The translations under genes and the position numbers were made by a program. A model generated the notes under the pieces. The model was given only the letters and a program-made list of their open reading frames with translations. It did no database searches and was not told the origin of the DNA. Positions 1 to 8,535 of a DNA stretch of 64,000 nucleotides are shown here, one piece after another. Numbering within the stretch: the first letter of the stretch is position 1; each line of letters starts with the position of its first letter. The stretch is from Flavobacterium sp. DG2-3 (GTDB lineage Bacteria > Bacteroidota > Bacteroidia > Flavobacteriales > Flavobacteriaceae), in contig NZ_JAVAMB010000018.1 of NCBI RefSeq assembly GCF_030730925.1, forward strand, positions 1 through 64,000. The letters are read 5' to 3'.

Positions 1-57
1 CCTTCGGATTCTTTTATATATGGACTTCTAATGAGCGGTTTTAATTTTTAAGATTTA

Positions 58-112
58 AAAAATCCGTTTTTATCCGCGTTTTTGCAAAGCAAATCCGTTT
101 TATCCGTGTTCC
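58..112. repeat. Short 'AATCCGTTTTATCCG' intergenic repeat
   Basis: Two near-copies of AAATCCGTTTTTATCCG-like sequence occur here, separated by a short GC-containing spacer (TTTTTGCAAAGCA). The block lies downstream of the minus-strand gene that ends at 126. It resembles the other short dispersed intergenic repeats of this window but has no second full copy here, so family membership is inferred. Confidence 0.4.
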
Positions 113-125
113 AATAAGCTAAAGT

Positions 126-887
126 TTATTTCTCATCTTCAGGCAAAATCACTTTATTAAATTCCGCCTTTTCTTCGGCTCTTTTCTGTGCAGCTTTTCC
201 TTTGCCAATCGGAATTCCCGCAGTAACATACAGTGATCGGTTATATTGGTTATTTGGACCATCTCCTTTCATTACCGTTACAAGCCCATAATAATACTGA
301 ACGGTAAGATTTAAGCCGTTTCCAACGTTTAGATGATAACCAGTTCCTACTGCAATTCCGGCATCAATTACATGAATCTGGTCTCGGATTTTCTTTTTGT
401 AAATAACATCGTTATCGTTTATTTCGTTCTTAAACTCGTCAAAAGCTTTCGCAAGCAAACCAAACTGAGGCCCCGCTTTAAGATAAATATTGTTTTTAAA
501 TTGGTATTTAATCAATATCGGAACATTAAAATACCGAATTTCACGATTTACCCTTCCGCCCGCAAAAGTATTGTCCAGATTTTCATCATTCAAAGAATAA
601 ACAGGAATACCTTTCGCTCCCATAGGTGATTTTACAATTACTCCTGTATTAATCATCCAAGCTGGATTTTTTCTTGATCGAATATCAAAATAAAACCCAA
701 GATTAAACCCCGGATTGGCCGCAGAAGAACCCATGTTAGAAATGGTAGAAAAGTTAACGCCGCCCTCAAGACCAAATTCCAAAAACTCCGAATTGAGTTT
801 GTCTCCAAATATTAAGGAAATCAATACTTGAGACTGCAGCTGATTTATCGAAAACAGCATGAAAAGTACAAATAGAGCTTTTTTCAT
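126..887 (-). CDS. Outer-membrane beta-barrel (porin-family) protein
   Basis: 253 residues with an N-terminal signal peptide ending near LQSQ (about residue 19). The mature part alternates short amphipathic strands with Gly/Asn-rich turns (GLEGGVNFS, LGFYFDIRSR, LKAGPQFG, GTGYHLNVG, VTAGIPIGKG). This is the pattern of the small 8-stranded outer-membrane beta-barrel family common in Bacteroidota, and the length fits. The last 20 residues are charged (KRAEEKAEF), which is unusual because a barrel normally ends in an aromatic residue. The gene starts 9 bp downstream of the stop of the gene at 897-2018 on the same strand, so the two are probably one operon. The cargo or role cannot be told from sequence. 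Confidence 0.75.
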   Translation of the reverse strand: MKKALFVLFMLFSINQLQSQVLISLIFGDKLNSEFLEFGLEGGVNFSTISNMGSSAANPGFNLGFYFDIRSRKNPAWMINTGVIVKSPMGAKGIPVYSLNDENLDNTFAGGRVNREIRYFNVPILIKYQFKNNIYLKAGPQFGLLAKAFDEFKNEINDNDVIYKKKIRDQIHVIDAGIAVGTGYHLNVGNGLNLTVQYYYGLVTVMKGDGPNNQYNRSLYVTAGIPIGKGKAAQKRAEEKAEFNKVILPEDEK

Positions 888-896
888 ATCATTCGA

Positions 897-2018
897 TTAT
901 AGTCCAAAACGATACTGAATGCCTCCTAAAGCTTGCGTACGGCTTCCTAAGAAACCAGCTTCAACCCTAAACATAATGTGTTTGTTGTATTGGAATTGAG
1001 ATCCGATGATGAAATTCCACATATCTTTCGGCCTTTTCTGAAGAGAATATTGCACAGAAGAATTACCTGCAGTACTTAAAGCGCCATCTAAAGTAGCTAG
1101 GAAATTTCCAGCGCTTTCTAAAGCTCTATTGGCAGTATTATGTTTGACAACATTTGCTGGATTTTTTTGTTCTGTCGGCGTAAGTCCATCCCACCAAGTA
1201 TCAACTTTCTGCTGATTTTCAGAAACTTTTTCTAAACCATCATCCACTTTTGTCTGGGCATTTGTCAAGTCAAAAATTTCAGAAAGCGGAATATTTCCGT
1301 TTGTATCACCATTAATGTGCACTCTGAATGCTCCAACCCAAACAGCAATATTTTTTTCAGGATCATGTAATTTAAATGTCTTTCCTAAACGCGGACCAAA
1401 AACATAAGAAAAAGCAGGTTTATCGAGTGAACTAATATCTGTCCATGCCATATTCATATCCAAAGCCAGCCAGCCACCGCCAATACCGACCGTTGGAGTC
1501 ATTCCGAAACCAAATGTGGTAGCATTAAAATTGGCTTTTGTGCTAAAATGTGCAATCTGCGACCAGTTATTGTCTGCATCAGGAATATAGATTCCAGCAT
1601 TAATTTTTGTAGCGGTATTCGCTTTTCCAAAAATTCCGTAGATGTTTAAAAATGGAAGCAGCCAAATATCAGGGCGAATCGTTAATGCACCGGCTTCTAC
1701 AGAGGATTTATCGAAACGAACAATTTCATCCAGATTATAAAGTGGTCCATTGTTAAAACCAACTTGCAAATCGTTGATTACAATTTCAGAATCCTGCCAA
1801 AAATAATTTATTGAGAGTCCCGCAGAATAGGGGAGTTTATATCCTTTTTGAGCCACTTTTTCTCCCCAGATCGGTAAAGCGTAGGGATAGTTGGCAATTT
1901 TTAAACTGTCTTTTAATTCTTCATTTTTTTTGCCCACAATTTTATCGGTGTAAACCTGTGCGGAAATTTGCAAGCTGCATAAAAATAATAAGGCTGATAT
2001 TAGTGGATTACATTTCAT
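897..2018 (-). CDS. Predicted outer-membrane protein, function unknown
   Basis: 373 residues with a signal peptide (about residues 1-20, ending SAQ) and many Gly/aromatic strand-like segments (GLSINYFWQDSE, GFGMTPTVGIGGGWLALDM). It ends in QYRFGL, close to a typical barrel C terminus. A helical, Gln/Lys-rich insert lies at about residues 250-310 (TNAQTKVDDGLEKVSENQQKVD), before the last strands, and could be a periplasmic or surface coiled-coil segment. I do not recognise a named family. It is the first gene of a likely two-gene minus-strand operon with the barrel protein at 126-887 (9 bp gap). Confidence 0.7.
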   Translation of the reverse strand: MKCNPLISALLFLCSLQISAQVYTDKIVGKKNEELKDSLKIANYPYALPIWGEKVAQKGYKLPYSAGLSINYFWQDSEIVINDLQVGFNNGPLYNLDEIVRFDKSSVEAGALTIRPDIWLLPFLNIYGIFGKANTATKINAGIYIPDADNNWSQIAHFSTKANFNATTFGFGMTPTVGIGGGWLALDMNMAWTDISSLDKPAFSYVFGPRLGKTFKLHDPEKNIAVWVGAFRVHINGDTNGNIPLSEIFDLTNAQTKVDDGLEKVSENQQKVDTWWDGLTPTEQKNPANVVKHNTANRALESAGNFLATLDGALSTAGNSSVQYSLQKRPKDMWNFIIGSQFQYNKHIMFRVEAGFLGSRTQALGGIQYRFGL

Positions 2019-2337
2019 TATTATACTGTTATAAAATTAATTAATAAAACTGCGTAAATAAAATCTGTACTAATGTATTCTGAGGAAATTCGGGCTTATT
2101 TTGATTTTACAGGTGTATAGGAAATTTTAAAATTGAAAAAGAATTTGGAATAAATTTATCATGTTTATAGTGTTAAAGTTAATTCTTTTTTTTTAACATT
2201 TATATTTTTTTTGAAGAAAGTGAAATTGTAATAAAAAGCAAATCAGTTGGTTTGGATAAATAGAAAACTTTTTTCTTTTTTTATTCATTTCAATAATAAT
2301 TGTGATGTCAAAAGAATAAAGTAGTATTTTTACAGCT
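2019..2337. other. Divergent intergenic region with promoters, no gene
   Basis: This 319 bp very AT-rich gap lies between two divergently transcribed genes and must hold both promoters. On the plus strand a TTG at 2300-2302 and a TATTTTTA at 2325-2332 (one mismatch to TAnnTTTG) are 22 nt apart. This would place transcription start almost on the GTG start codon at 2338, so the mRNA could be leaderless. That is inference. No reading frame, palindrome or dispersed repeat was seen. Confidence 0.4.
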
Positions 2338-2661
2338 GTGAAATGGATAGCAATTATATTATCAATTTACCTGATGGCACTTTCTAATATGCCTTGCGCA
2401 GATTTGGAAGTGAATAGCGCTATGCATAAAACGGCTCAGTTTGCTTCAGAAGACAATCATTCACACGATAAAGACAACGATTTATGTTCTCCGTTTTGCG
2501 CCTGCAATTGCTGTGGCGTGCAAGTCTTAAGTTATCAGACTGCAATAAGTTTTGAGTTTCCAAAAGCCTATACTCAAATTTCTATTCCTTTACCAAATTA
2601 CAATTCTGTTTTTATTTCCAATTTCTACGGAAGTATCTGGCAGCCCCCTCAAATAGCATAA
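2338..2661 (+). CDS. Small secreted Cys/His-rich protein (DUF6660-like)
   Basis: 107 residues with a hydrophobic N terminus (MKWIAIILSIYLMALSNMPCADLE). A His/Asp-rich stretch follows (NHSHDKDNDLCSPFCACNCCG, about residues 43-62), and the protein ends in WQPPQIA. This architecture matches the DUF6660 family that precedes heavy-metal RND pumps in Bacteroidota. The role is probably periplasmic metal binding or sensing; this is inferred, not known. The start is GTG: there is no ATG before residue 17, and the family N terminus (MKW..ILSIYL) begins exactly here. The czcA-type gene starts 106 bp downstream on the same strand, across three hairpins. Confidence 0.75.
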   Translation: MKWIAIILSIYLMALSNMPCADLEVNSAMHKTAQFASEDNHSHDKDNDLCSPFCACNCCGVQVLSYQTAISFEFPKAYTQISIPLPNYNSVFISNFYGSIWQPPQIA

Positions 2662-2668
2662 TGATTGT

Positions 2669-2741
2669 GCCCGTTCCTGGTTAGGAATACGGGCGAGAGA
2701 GTTGTGGACTTTCCACACGTTTACAGACAATTTAATTGTCT
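2669..2741 (+). promoter_or_regulatory. Three successive hairpins between the small metal protein gene and the RND pump gene
   Basis: Hairpin 1 has arms GCCCGTTCCT (2669-2678) and AGGAATACGGGC (2683-2694), paired apart from two bulged bases, with loop GGTT. Hairpin 2 is TGTGGA-CTT-TCCACA (2703-2717). Hairpin 3 is AGACAATT-T-AATTGTCT (2725-2741), perfect. None is followed by a T-run, so they are not ordinary terminators. They could be an mRNA stability or attenuation structure, or operator palindromes for a metal regulator. Confidence 0.45.
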
Positions 2742-2767
2742 CATTTCTCACGTCATTATAGATCCAA

Positions 2768-5700
2768 ATGTTAGATAAAATCATTCAGTTTAGTATAAAG
2801 AACAAATTCGTTATACTATTATTTACCCTCGTGCTTATTGCATGGGGAAGTTATTCGCTTAAAAAATTACCGCTCGATGCACTGCCAGATGTAACCAACA
2901 ATCAGGTGCAGATAATTACCACTGCGCCAACACTGGCGAGTCAGGAAGTCGAGCAATTGATTACGTATCCCTTAGAAAGAGCTGTAAAGACAGTTCCTGA
3001 TGTTATAGAACTCCGCAGTATTTCCCGATTTGGACTTTCGGTTGTTACTGTCGTTTTTGAAGAAGATGTTGATATTTACTGGGCTCGCGAGCAGATTTTC
3101 CAGCGCTTAAAGCAAGCCGAAGAAAACATTCCAGATTATGTAAATTCTCCTGAATTGGCACCAATTTCTACAGGATTGGGAGAAATATACCAATATGATG
3201 TGTATGCCAAAAAAGGCTACGAAAACAAATACAGCGCAGTAGAACTGCGAACCATTCAAGATTGGATTATCATTCCGCAATTGCAGGGCATAAAAGGTGT
3301 TGCCGAAGTAAGCACTTGGGGCGGAAAACTAAAACAGTTTGAAATCGCCGTCAATCCAAATATGCTCAATAGTCTTGGCGTTACGATTACCGAAATTTTT
3401 GATGCTTTAGAAAAAAACAATCAAAATACAGGAGGCGCTTATATTGAAAAAGATCAATATACCTACTTTATTCGCGGTGTCGGAATGGCAAAAGGCGTTA
3501 AAGACCTTGAAAATGTAGTTGTAAAAAACCGAAATGGTTCGCCCGTTTTGGTTCGAAATGTGGCACAAGTTCGCGAAGGCGTGGCATTGCGCTACGGTGC
3601 ATCAACAAAAGACGGAAAAGGCGAAATTGTTTCGGGAATGGTTTTGATGCTGAAAGGCGAAAACTCCAGTGCAGTTGTAGATCGCGTGCACGAAAAAATG
3701 GAACAAATTAACAAAAGTCTTCCAGAAGGAGTGGTTGCCGAAGCTTTTATCGACAGAGGGAAATTGGTCGATAATTCTATTAAAACCGTTGCTAAGAATT
3801 TATTAGAAGGAGCATTAATTGTGATTTTTGTTCTGATTTTATTTTTAGGAAACCTTCGTGCGGGACTAATCGTCGCTTCTGTAATTCCGTTAGCCATGCT
3901 GTTTGCCGTGATTTTAATGAATGCTTTTGGCGTAAGCGGAAACCTGATGAGTTTGGGCGCCATAGATTTCGGAATTATAGTCGACGGAGCCGTCATTATT
4001 GTCGAAGCTACGATGCATCATCTACAGCAATTCAAAAACAAAAAAGAATTGACTCAGGAAGAAATGGACGCTGAGGTTTATAATTCGGCTTCTAAAATCA
4101 GGAACAGTGCCGCTTTTGGCGAAATTATTATTCTGATCGTATATCTTCCTATTTTAGCACTAATAGGAACTGAAGGCAAAATGTTCAAACCAATGGCAAT
4201 GACAGTCGGTTTTGCGATTATTGGCGCTTTTATTCTTTCGCTCACTTATATTCCAATGATGAGTGCTTTGTTTCTTTCGAAAAAAACAGAACATAAAGAA
4301 AACTTCAGCGATCGCATGATTGCTTGGCTCGAAAGCCGTTATACTCCTTTATTGAAAAAAGCGCTAGAGTTTAAAAAAGTAGTGCTTTCTATTGCCGTTG
4401 GATTATTTGCTTTGGCATTTATTGCTTTCCAAAACATGGGAGGCGAATTTATTCCGACAATCGAAGAAGGAGATTTGGCTATAAATGTGACTATTATGAC
4501 AGGAAGTTCGCTTACGCAAATGGTAGAAACAACCACAAAACTGGAAAAGATTTTGAAAGATAAATTTCCAGAGATCAAAACAATTGTTTCTAAAATTGGA
4601 AGCGGTGAGATTCCAACCGATCCGATGCCAATTGAAAGCGGCGATTTGATTATTGTTTTAAAAGACAAAAAAGAATGGAAGGGCAAATACCGTAATTGGG
4701 AAGCGCTGGCCAATGCTATGAAAGAAGAAATGGAAGTAATTCCAGGTTCTAATATTGAGATTTCTCAGCCTATTCAGATGCGTTTTAACGAATTAATGAC
4801 GGGAAGCCGATCTGATATCGCGATTAAGATTTTTGGTGATGATCTGGAAATTCTAGATGCGAAAGCGGCAGAGTTAATTTCGAAAATAAAAGGAATCGAA
4901 GGAATTGGAGATTTGAAAGCCGATAAAGTAACGGGGTTACCGCAGATTACAATTAAATACGATTACGATAAAATTGCCCTTTACGGATTGAATATTTCAG
5001 ATATCAACCAGATCATCCGTTCTTCTTTTGCGGGAGAAGTGGCTGGAAAGATTTATGACGAAAGCAAAAGGTTTGATGTCGTAGTCAGAATGGACGAAAA
5101 CAATCGAGGAGATATTACCGATGTCAGCAATTTATTCATTCCGCTTCCGAGTGGTCAGCAGGTTCCGTTGTCTCAGGTTGCTTCTGTTGAATACGAACAA
5201 GGTCCTGTGCAGGTCATTCGCGAAGACGGAAAACGTAGAATTACCGTTGGTTTAAATGTCCGCGGAAGAGATATTCAAAGTGTTGTAGAGGAGATTCAGA
5301 CTAAACTCGATACAAGTTTCAAACTTCCTGCGGGCTATTATGTAACGTATGGCGGACAATTTGAAAATCTGATAGAAGCTTCAAAAAGACTTTCTGTAGC
5401 CTTGCCAATCGCTTTAGGATTGATTTTGATCTTGCTGTATTTTACTTTCAAAAGCGTAAAACAGGCTTTACTGATTTTTACTGCAATTCCGTTATCGGCA
5501 ATCGGAGGTGTTTTTGCGCTTTCGCTGAGAGGAATGCCGTTTAGTATTTCTGCCGGAATTGGTTTTATCGCTTTATTCGGAATCGCAGTCCTCAACGGAA
5601 TTGTATTGATTTCGTATTTCAATCAATTAAAATCAGAAGGCATTTCAGATCCGTTCCAGAGAATCTTAATCGGAACTAAAACACGTTTGCGTCCAGTTTT

Positions 5701-5890
5701 AATGACCGCAGCCGTAGCTTCTTTAGGATTTCTACCAATGGCATTGTCCACCAGCGGCGGAGCAGAAGTACAGAAACCACTAGCAACGGTAGTTATCGGG
5801 GGATTAATTTCAGCAACTTTATTGACGTTAATCGTATTGCCGATTTTGTATTTACTATTGGAGAGGTTTAATCGTGGTAGAATTAGTTAA
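2768..5890 (+). CDS. CzcA/CusA-family heavy-metal efflux RND pump
   Basis: 1040 residues, the usual length for an HME-type RND inner-membrane pump that exports divalent or monovalent metal ions by proton antiport. The proton-relay signature of TM4 is intact: GAIDFGIIVDGAVIIVE carries D400, D406 and E413. Other family marks are the N terminus (LDKIIQFSIKNKF), the porter region with YPLERAV near residue 67, and a second TM block at about 860-1035 ending in a short tail. There is no fused TolC domain as in some Bacteroidota CzcA proteins; a separate TolC gene follows at 6032. The metal (Cu/Ag against Zn/Co/Cd) cannot be fixed from what I can see. The neighbouring Zn/Cd-type ATPase favours divalent cations. 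Confidence 0.93.
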   Translation: MLDKIIQFSIKNKFVILLFTLVLIAWGSYSLKKLPLDALPDVTNNQVQIITTAPTLASQEVEQLITYPLERAVKTVPDVIELRSISRFGLSVVTVVFEEDVDIYWAREQIFQRLKQAEENIPDYVNSPELAPISTGLGEIYQYDVYAKKGYENKYSAVELRTIQDWIIIPQLQGIKGVAEVSTWGGKLKQFEIAVNPNMLNSLGVTITEIFDALEKNNQNTGGAYIEKDQYTYFIRGVGMAKGVKDLENVVVKNRNGSPVLVRNVAQVREGVALRYGASTKDGKGEIVSGMVLMLKGENSSAVVDRVHEKMEQINKSLPEGVVAEAFIDRGKLVDNSIKTVAKNLLEGALIVIFVLILFLGNLRAGLIVASVIPLAMLFAVILMNAFGVSGNLMSLGAIDFGIIVDGAVIIVEATMHHLQQFKNKKELTQEEMDAEVYNSASKIRNSAAFGEIIILIVYLPILALIGTEGKMFKPMAMTVGFAIIGAFILSLTYIPMMSALFLSKKTEHKENFSDRMIAWLESRYTPLLKKALEFKKVVLSIAVGLFALAFIAFQNMGGEFIPTIEEGDLAINVTIMTGSSLTQMVETTTKLEKILKDKFPEIKTIVSKIGSGEIPTDPMPIESGDLIIVLKDKKEWKGKYRNWEALANAMKEEMEVIPGSNIEISQPIQMRFNELMTGSRSDIAIKIFGDDLEILDAKAAELISKIKGIEGIGDLKADKVTGLPQITIKYDYDKIALYGLNISDINQIIRSSFAGEVAGKIYDESKRFDVVVRMDENNRGDITDVSNLFIPLPSGQQVPLSQVASVEYEQGPVQVIREDGKRRITVGLNVRGRDIQSVVEEIQTKLDTSFKLPAGYYVTYGGQFENLIEASKRLSVALPIALGLILILLYFTFKSVKQALLIFTAIPLSAIGGVFALSLRGMPFSISAGIGFIALFGIAVLNGIVLISYFNQLKSEGISDPFQRILIGTKTRLRPVLMTAAVASLGFLPMALSTSGGAEVQKPLATVVIGGLISATLLTLIVLPILYLLLERFNRGRIS

Positions 5891-5938
5891 TGAGAAAATT
5901 TGATAATTAGATAATTTATTACTGTGCGCATAATAATT

Positions 5939-6016
5939 TCTCTCGCAGATTTAGCAGATCTGGCAGATTAATTTGAAAAGAAAAAAATTTGCTTAATCTG
6001 CAAAATCTGCGGGAGA
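5939..6016. repeat. 'ATCTGC' family inverted repeat between pump and TolC genes
   Basis: The left arm TCTCGCAGATTTAGCAGAT is mirrored by the right arm ATCTGCAAAATCTGCGGGAGA around an A-rich centre, so transcripts can fold into one long hairpin. The same words recur at 11118-11190, 24520-24975 and 43957-44135. The element sits within a transcription unit, directly upstream of the TolC start at 6032. Confidence 0.75.
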
Positions 6017-6031
6017 CAAAAAATAAATAAA

Positions 6032-7267
6032 ATGACAACACAATATAAAACCTTTGCGAACTTAGCGATAAAAACCTTGCGAACTTTGCGGTTAAGCACG
6101 TTTCTATTAGCAGGAACAGCAACATTTGCACAACAGCCAATCAGCCTTGAAAAAGCAATAGAACTTGCCAAATCCAACAACATCGACTTAAAAATTGCTG
6201 ATAAAGAAATCGAAAAACAAACCGTACTCAAAAAAGCTGCTTTTCAGCCCGATCCGTTACAAGTACAGTATCAGGGCGGACAATTCAATAGCGTTGATTT
6301 TGATCATAATGTTTCGGTGCAGCAGTTTTTTCCGTTAGGGAATATTACAAAAGCTAACAGACAATTGCAGGAAGAACTGGCAAAACTAGCCGAAAAACGA
6401 AAAGCATTGTCGGCTTATGAAATTGAAAAAGCCGTGACTTTGGCCTATTATCAATATTTATACGGCGTTTCGATTCAGAAACTTAATTCAGAACTCAATG
6501 CCATTTATACCAAATTTTTAAAGAATGCCGAATTACGTTTTAAAACCGGAGAAAGCGGCAACATAGAAGTAATTAGTGCCAAAGCCAAAGTAAAAGAGAT
6601 TGAAACACAGAAAGCGCAATTAGAATACGATTTGGCAATTTATCAGAAACAATTGCAATTTTTCATTCAGACTGATGAAAATATTGTTCCAGATTCTAAG
6701 ACCGCTTTGCAGTATACTTTTCTAGAAAATCAGGAAAATACAAAAGCGGAAAGGGTAATGACCGATTTGTATCAGCAGCAGATTTCAGTTTATCAAAAAG
6801 AAGCTGGAACCTTTAAAGCTTTGCGTACGCCAAAAGTCGGTTTGGGGTATTTTGCGCAGACCATCAATACCGAGTCTCTGTTTCAGGGTTTTACGGCAGG
6901 ATTGCAGATTCCGTTGTTTGGAGGCGTTAATACCACCAAAGCAAAAGCAGCTGAAATCGGTATTTCGCAGTCGCAAATGGCTTTAGATAAAAACAAACTG
7001 ATGCTGAATCTCCAAAGAGAAGAATTACAGAATAACTTCAAAAAACAGCAGCAAAACTTGGCTTATTTCCAAAATGAAGGTTTGCATTATGCCGATCAGA
7101 TTATTGAAACGGCTCAGAAAAGTTATGCTAATGGCGATATGAGTTATTGGTCGTATATCAGTTTTTTAAATCAAGCGATTGACATTAAAAAGCAATTTGC
7201 AGAAGCTACGCACAGCTACAATCAAAGCGCTATCGAGCTTCAATTTCCAACCATCAAAAATTTCTAA
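6032..7267 (+). CDS. TolC-family outer-membrane efflux protein
   Basis: 411 residues. After a signal peptide ending at about TFAQ (residue 34) come the two helical coiled-coil halves typical of TolC/CusC, with NNIDLKIADKEIEKQ near residue 50, long Gln/Lys/Glu-rich helices and repeated LQREELQNNFKKQQQN-type segments. It should form the outer-membrane exit duct for the pump at 2768 and the adaptor at 7270, which starts 2 bp after its stop. No internal Met exists near a better start, so the ATG at 6032 must be used. Residues 6-22 (KTFANLAIKTLRTLRLS) are encoded by a GCAAAG-type dispersed repeat and form the n-region of the signal peptide. This is unusual. Confidence 0.88.
   Translation: MTTQYKTFANLAIKTLRTLRLSTFLLAGTATFAQQPISLEKAIELAKSNNIDLKIADKEIEKQTVLKKAAFQPDPLQVQYQGGQFNSVDFDHNVSVQQFFPLGNITKANRQLQEELAKLAEKRKALSAYEIEKAVTLAYYQYLYGVSIQKLNSELNAIYTKFLKNAELRFKTGESGNIEVISAKAKVKEIETQKAQLEYDLAIYQKQLQFFIQTDENIVPDSKTALQYTFLENQENTKAERVMTDLYQQQISVYQKEAGTFKALRTPKVGLGYFAQTINTESLFQGFTAGLQIPLFGGVNTTKAKAAEIGISQSQMALDKNKLMLNLQREELQNNFKKQQQNLAYFQNEGLHYADQIIETAQKSYANGDMSYWSYISFLNQAIDIKKQFAEATHSYNQSAIELQFPTIKNF
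6047..6096. repeat. GCAAAG-family repeat inside the TolC signal-peptide coding region
   Basis: The words CCTTTGCGAACTTAGCGA and CCTTGCGAACTTTGCGGTTA match the intergenic copies at 24965-25065 (CTTTGCGAACCTTGCG, CTCTTTGCGGTTA). The segment is in frame with the TolC gene and encodes about residues 6-22. Confidence 0.7.
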
Positions 7268-7269
7268 AA

Positions 7270-8535
7270 ATGAAAAATACATCTAGTTATTTAACCGCAA
7301 AGAGCGCTAAGGTTACGCAAAGAGCGCAAAGTTTAATTTCCCTGCGTGCTTTGCGTTTTGTCTTTGCGTGCTTTGCGGTTATTTCGGCAGTAAGTTGCAA
7401 CGAAAAGAAAACCGAAGAAACACACGAAGAAGAAAAATCAACAACAGAAGTTGCTTTAACCGTTTCTCAGTACAAAACAGTCGGTATTGAAACAGGAATT
7501 GTGGAAGATCGAAATCTGAATAAAATCATCAAAGCAAATGGCTATACGACCGTTCCGCCACAAAATTCGGCTGAGGTTTCGACTTTAATTGGCGGAACTG
7601 TAAAAGATATTTATGTTTTGGAAGGCACTTTTGTAAATAAAGGAAAAGTTTTGGCAACCATTCAAAATCTGGAAGTAATTGAAATGCAGGAAGATTACCA
7701 GTCAGCTGTTGCTAATGTTGAATATTTACAGTTAGAATACAATCGCCAAAAAACGTTGAGTGATGAAAATGTGAATCCGAGAAAAGTGTTTCAGGAAGTA
7801 AAAGCAAAATTAGCAGCCGAAAGAGCCCGCGCGCAGGCAGCAAAAAACAAATTGGATGCTTTGCATGTTTCTACTAAAGGAACTACATCGGTTGTACCAA
7901 TTGTTTCGCCAATAAATGGTTATGTGGGTAAAATTAATATTGCGAAAGGTGCTTTTGCCAATACAGGAGTTTCGCTTTTTGAAGTTGTTGATAACAGTCA
8001 GATGCATTTGGATTTGAATGTGTATGAGAAAGATTTAGGTTCGATTTCGATCGGTCAGGTAATTGACTTTGTATTGACAAATCAGTCGAATAAATCAATT
8101 AAAGGAAAGATTTTCGGAATCAATAAATCTTTTTCTAACGAAAGTAAAACCGTTGCTGTTCATGCCAAAATCGATCCTGCTGATGCAAAAGGTTTGATTC
8201 CAGGAATGTACGTTTCGGCCAATATTAATATTACGAATGCAACAGTTCCTGCTTTGCCAAAAGATGCTGTAGTGAGAAACGCCGATAAATATTTCGTTTT
8301 TATTCAGGAAGAAGATCACGCAGAAGAAAAACACGAACACAAGGAAGGGGAAAAAGAAGAAGTTCACGAAGAGGAAATTCATTTTAAAGCCGTAGAAGTG
8401 ATTCCAGGAACAACCGATTTGGGTTTTACAGAAATTAAGTTCGTAAATGATGTTCCTGCTGACGCTAAAATTGTTACGAAAGGCGCATTTTATTTGCTTT
8501 CAGCGATGAAGGGCGGAGGAGAGCATACGCACTAG
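7270..8535 (+). CDS. RND efflux periplasmic adaptor (CusB/CzcB-like membrane-fusion protein)
   Basis: 421 residues. It is a lipoprotein by its lipobox AVSC with Cys43, followed by a charged linker. A barrel-sandwich/lipoyl-type region (GGTVKDIYVLEGTFVNKGKVLATI) lies at about residues 108-135, and a helical hairpin at about 140-195. The second lipoyl half follows (SPINGYVGKINIAKGAFANTG), then a beta-barrel domain and a His/Glu-rich insert near residues 340-370 (DHAEEKHEHKEGEKEE) that looks metal-binding. It ends HTH. It should link the RND pump to TolC. The N-terminal extension is long: residues 8-37 are encoded by a complete dispersed GCAAAG inverted repeat that also contributes part of the hydrophobic signal core. 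Confidence 0.9.
   Translation: MKNTSSYLTAKSAKVTQRAQSLISLRALRFVFACFAVISAVSCNEKKTEETHEEEKSTTEVALTVSQYKTVGIETGIVEDRNLNKIIKANGYTTVPPQNSAEVSTLIGGTVKDIYVLEGTFVNKGKVLATIQNLEVIEMQEDYQSAVANVEYLQLEYNRQKTLSDENVNPRKVFQEVKAKLAAERARAQAAKNKLDALHVSTKGTTSVVPIVSPINGYVGKINIAKGAFANTGVSLFEVVDNSQMHLDLNVYEKDLGSISIGQVIDFVLTNQSNKSIKGKIFGINKSFSNESKTVAVHAKIDPADAKGLIPGMYVSANINITNATVPALPKDAVVRNADKYFVFIQEEDHAEEKHEHKEGEKEEVHEEEIHFKAVEVIPGTTDLGFTEIKFVNDVPADAKIVTKGAFYLLSAMKGGGEHTH
7291..7381. repeat. Complete GCAAAG-family inverted repeat inside the adaptor gene
   Basis: The left arm starts TTAACCGCAAAGAGCGCTAA and the right arm ends TCTTTGCGTGCTTTGCGGTTA, with CTTTGCGT and ACGCAAAG words between. It is the same family as 24413-24510, 24961-25070 and 8536-9035. 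It is in frame and encodes residues 8-37 of the lipoprotein precursor. Confidence 0.75.

Noticed and set aside
3592..3996. 134-residue frame on the minus strand within the RND pump gene
   Set aside because: Antisense shadow of a strongly supported gene with intact catalytic motifs.
5919..6231. Minus-strand frames over the TolC 5' end
   Set aside because: They lie opposite a solid TolC gene and the ATCTGC repeat; shadow frames.
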